Assembly: GCF_004916895.1 (NCBI RefSeq)
Contig: NZ_SNTZ01000002.1
Span: 425,967 to 489,966 of the forward strand
Reading direction: 5' to 3'
DNA: 64,000 nt
Origin: Flagellimonas alvinocaridis
GTDB lineage: Bacteria; Bacteroidota; Bacteroidia; Flavobacteriales; Flavobacteriaceae
The translations under genes were made by a program, and so were the position numbers. This document shows, one piece after another, positions 61,579 through 64,000 of the stretch (position 1 is its first letter; the number at the start of each line of letters is the position of its first letter). The notes below the pieces were generated by a model that saw only the letters and a list, made by a program, of their open reading frames with translations, had not been told where the DNA came from and did no database searches.

Positions 61579-63942
61579 GTGCATAAGGATTTATTTTTTT
61601 CTATTTACAACGCCAAGGACGAAGAAGAACTTCTCGATGTAATTTCAAGTAGCCCTAAGGTATTTGACAACTCAAATTGGAAACCTTTGGGAAACAATGA
61701 TAGCAATTATGGAGTGGTGAAAAACCAGCAATCCAATCCTATTGCAGCCTTGATTGAAAAGATTACCAATGCCATTGATGCTATCTTGACAAAAGAGTGC
61801 CATGTAGGTGGTGTAGAGCCAAAGTCCACGGAGGCTCCAAGATCCATGGAAGAAGCCATTGAACGGTTTTTCCCCAAGAACAATTGGGATCTCCCATCTT
61901 TCAGAAAAAAGCAATCTGAGGAAATACAAATCATAGCGGATGGTAAAGGCCCAAGAAATCAGAGAAACCAGTATCCAACGTCGGTTATTATCTATGATAA
62001 TGGAGAAGGGCAACATCCTGAAGAATTTGAAAATACATTTTTATCCCTTTTAAGAGGAAACAAAAATGACATCCATTTTGTTCAGGGGAAATATAATATG
62101 GGTGGTAGTGGAGCCATAGTCTTTTGCGGAAAGAAAAGATATCAGCTTATTGCCTCGAAAAGATTCACGAATGACGGTGAATTTGGTTTTACCCTAGTAA
62201 GGGAACACCCCAAAAAGGAATCCGATAATGCAAAGGAAACCTGGTATGAATACCTTTTGATTGACGGGCAAATTCCATCTTTCCCTATTGAGAATCTTGA
62301 TCTTGGTTTGTCCAATAGGAATTTTGAAACAGGAACAATTGTCAAATTATACTCGTATCAATTTCCCAAAGGGTATTCTGGTTTTGCGCAGGATTTGAAC
62401 CAAAGTATAAATGAATTCCTTTTTGATCCAGCTTTACCCATTTTAACAGTCGATACTGCCGCAAGATATCCAAATAACAAGGTTCTTGAGAATGACTTGT
62501 TTGGATTAAAACGGCGTCTGAACAATGAAGAATCAGAATATCTGGACGATAAGTTTTCAGAGACATTCGATGAGGAAAGCACCTTTGGTAAAATGAAGGT
62601 GTCCTGTTTCGTTTTTAAGCCCCGGGTAAAGGATTATGATTTAAAAAGAACCAAAGCCATCATCCAAGATCGATATTTTAAAAATTCGATGGCGGTCATG
62701 TTCTCTCTAAATGGCCAAACGCATGGAAGCTATACTTCCGAATTTATAACACGGTCGTTAAAGCTCAATTTGTTAAAGCACCATTTGTTGATACACGTGG
62801 ATTGTACCGAAATGAAATACAATTTCAGGAAGGAACTGTTCATGGCTTCCAGGGACAGGTTAAAAGATGGTGAAGAGACCCAATATCTAAGAAGTTATTT
62901 GGCGACTCAATTGAGTCGAAAGGATGGAAGGTTGGCGGATATAGAAAAGATTAGGAAGCAGGCCGTCGATATAGATACTACCTCCAATACCAATGAATTG
63001 CTCAAGAACTTTACCAAGAACCTACCCTTGGATTCTGAACTGGCCAAATTGTTGAGCCAAACGTTTAAACTTGACACGAAATCGAATAAGAAAAAGGATG
63101 GAGGGAGAAAACCTTCTCCTCAGAAAAAGGAGGATACCCCTTTCTTACCACAGAGATTCCCTTCTTTTTTCAAGATAAACGGGATTAATGATGGTGATTC
63201 AGAAGTGGCTAAAATTCCTTTGAATGGAGAAAAGACGATAAGGTTCTCAACTGATGTTGAGAACGATTACTTCGACCGGACAGAGGAACCTGGTGATTTG
63301 AAAATTACGGTGTTGAATATCAAACCCAATGAAAGTGAAGGTGGCACAGGTCCCGGACTGCCAAAGGGAATAACTGAAATTTTCAATGTGGTTAAAAGCA
63401 GTCCAAATAAGGGTGCTATTAAAATATCGTTGAACCCAAAAGATGATTTAAAGGTTGGGGACAGTGTTCAGATAAAAGCAGATCTGTCATCCCCAAACGG
63501 GGGGTTGTCCGAACTGTTTTGGGTCAAGATTGTCGAAAAAGAGGAGTCTAAGGACAAGAAATCAAAAAAGGAGGAGGATAATGAACCTTTAGGGCTTCCA
63601 CAATTGGTGTTTGCCTATAAAGAACCTAATGAAGACCTCAAGGATAGGGTTTCATGGGAGGATGTAGGAACTGCTACGGGATTGGATATGGACTACAATA
63701 CGGTAATGGTGCCCGAGGCAGAAGGGGATACCCTGAAAAAGATTTTTGTGAACATGGATAGTTCTGTGCTAAAGAACTTCATTGCGAAGTACAAACATCC
63801 CAATCAGCAGCAATTGGAAATTGCCAATAGAAAGTATTATACCTCAGTGTATTTGGATAAGCCGGGTAAACTGACCCACCTTCGCCGGATAAAACTGACC
63901 ATAGCAAACGAACTGCCCAGATTTGATCTATCCTTGGGTTAA
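61579..63942 (+). CDS. GHKL-type (HSP90/MutL-like) ATPase, possible defence protein
   Basis: A 787-residue protein from a GTG start. The N-terminal half has the three GHKL ATP-site motifs: EKITNAIDA (residues 60-68, N box with Asn64 and Asp67), IYDNGEG (138-144, DxGxG) and GKYNMGGSGA (170-179). A transducer-like region follows to about 480, then a Lys/Pro-rich linker near 500-520 and an extended C-terminal domain with repeated acidic stretches. It has no kinase receiver, mismatch-repair neighbour or endonuclease motif. Large GHKL ATPases of this kind begin multi-gene defence systems such as MZA (MutL, Z1, DUF, AIPR), but the next genes are outside the window. It is separated from the coupling protein gene by 233 bp that carry no gene. 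Confidence 0.7.
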   Translation: MHKDLFFSIYNAKDEEELLDVISSSPKVFDNSNWKPLGNNDSNYGVVKNQQSNPIAALIEKITNAIDAILTKECHVGGVEPKSTEAPRSMEEAIERFFPKNNWDLPSFRKKQSEEIQIIADGKGPRNQRNQYPTSVIIYDNGEGQHPEEFENTFLSLLRGNKNDIHFVQGKYNMGGSGAIVFCGKKRYQLIASKRFTNDGEFGFTLVREHPKKESDNAKETWYEYLLIDGQIPSFPIENLDLGLSNRNFETGTIVKLYSYQFPKGYSGFAQDLNQSINEFLFDPALPILTVDTAARYPNNKVLENDLFGLKRRLNNEESEYLDDKFSETFDEESTFGKMKVSCFVFKPRVKDYDLKRTKAIIQDRYFKNSMAVMFSLNGQTHGSYTSEFITRSLKLNLLKHHLLIHVDCTEMKYNFRKELFMASRDRLKDGEETQYLRSYLATQLSRKDGRLADIEKIRKQAVDIDTTSNTNELLKNFTKNLPLDSELAKLLSQTFKLDTKSNKKKDGGRKPSPQKKEDTPFLPQRFPSFFKINGINDGDSEVAKIPLNGEKTIRFSTDVENDYFDRTEEPGDLKITVLNIKPNESEGGTGPGLPKGITEIFNVVKSSPNKGAIKISLNPKDDLKVGDSVQIKADLSSPNGGLSELFWVKIVEKEESKDKKSKKEEDNEPLGLPQLVFAYKEPNEDLKDRVSWEDVGTATGLDMDYNTVMVPEAEGDTLKKIFVNMDSSVLKNFIAKYKHPNQQQLEIANRKYYTSVYLDKPGKLTHLRRIKLTIANELPRFDLSLG

Positions 63943-64000
63943 ACTTAGTTTTTATTTTTTAATTTTCTTCTCATCGATTCTCCTTTTATATCTATTCTGT

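Larger units (their letters stand above)
26892..64000 (+). mobile_element. Integrative conjugative/mobilizable element inserted at tRNA-Pro, right end outside window
   Basis: A tyrosine recombinase gene starts just after the tRNA. The segment then carries metal-resistance cargo, a ParB-like gene, SSB, a RadC-like gene, BfmA/BtgA and DUF5712 mobilization genes, and a VirD4-type coupling protein gene, a set typical of flavobacterial ICEs. Three related hairpin repeats (37520, 46446, 57377) occur only inside this part. The left limit is inferred from the tRNA. No second copy of the tRNA 3' end occurs in the window, so the element must run past 64000 or have another boundary. No channel (tra) genes are seen, so self-transfer is not shown. 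Confidence 0.85.

Overview
This window looks like chromosomal DNA of a marine-type Flavobacteriaceae bacterium (Bacteroidota), perhaps close to Allomuricauda/Flagellimonas; the genus is a guess. The basis is the gene families: a SusC/SusD pair, a giant SprB-like protein with a gliding/type IX secretion C-terminal domain, an RND-TolC fusion, BfmA/BtgA mobilization genes, and promoters of the TAnnTTTG type without Shine-Dalgarno sites. No database search was possible, so family names rest on recognised motifs and gene order.

Host part (1-26892). The left edge holds an acyl-CoA carboxylase beta subunit, then a small GIY-YIG gene bracketed by three copies of a 25-bp semi-palindromic repeat, a Gfo/Idh/MocA oxidoreductase and a Bcr/CflA-type drug exporter. 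From 4616 to 17057 lies what I read as a peptidoglycan (MurNAc/anhydro-muropeptide) recovery locus. On the minus strand it encodes SusC, SusD, a GHL10/DigH-like lipoprotein, an AmpG-like permease, a NagZ-type GH3 enzyme, a methyltransferase and AnmK. A DeoR-type regulator and MurQ are divergent from it. Substrate would enter through SusCD and AmpG, be trimmed by GH3, be phosphorylated by AnmK and be converted by MurQ to GlcNAc-6-P. A PQQ-type sugar dehydrogenase lipoprotein and a 2771-residue repeat-rich surface protein follow, then tRNA-Pro(GGG).

Mobile element (about 26892 to beyond 64000). A tyrosine recombinase gene begins about 220 bp after the tRNA and everything to its right looks like an integrative conjugative or mobilizable element. 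Cargo in order: an ArsR/MerTP/GDCCVxC mercury-type module; an arsenic operon (ArsR, an exported pseudo-arsenate-reductase, DUF6428, ArsC, Acr3, metallophosphoesterase); a module with two Cys-tailed ECF sigma factors, a CC thioredoxin-like protein, an ArsP-like permease and a DUF2703 protein; ParB-like and Fic proteins; a damage-response cassette (SRAP peptidase, Y-family polymerase, DnaE-type polymerase); a divalent-metal efflux operon (CzcA-TolC fusion, CzcB, Fur, P-type ATPase); then SSB, a RadC-like protein, three tiny genes, a likely oriT region, BfmA, a DUF5712 relaxase, a VirD4-type coupling protein, and finally a 787-residue GHKL ATPase that may open an MZA-like defence cassette cut off by the window end. 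No type IV secretion channel genes and no right attachment site are in the window.

Most unusual points: the exported arsenate-reductase fold lacking its catalytic loop, the paired Cys-tailed sigma factors around an ArsP-like permease, a duplicated 74-bp repeat array over the fic promoter and start, three promoters whose -7 box ends exactly 4 nt before the start codon, and the complete SusCD-linked MurNAc recovery locus.
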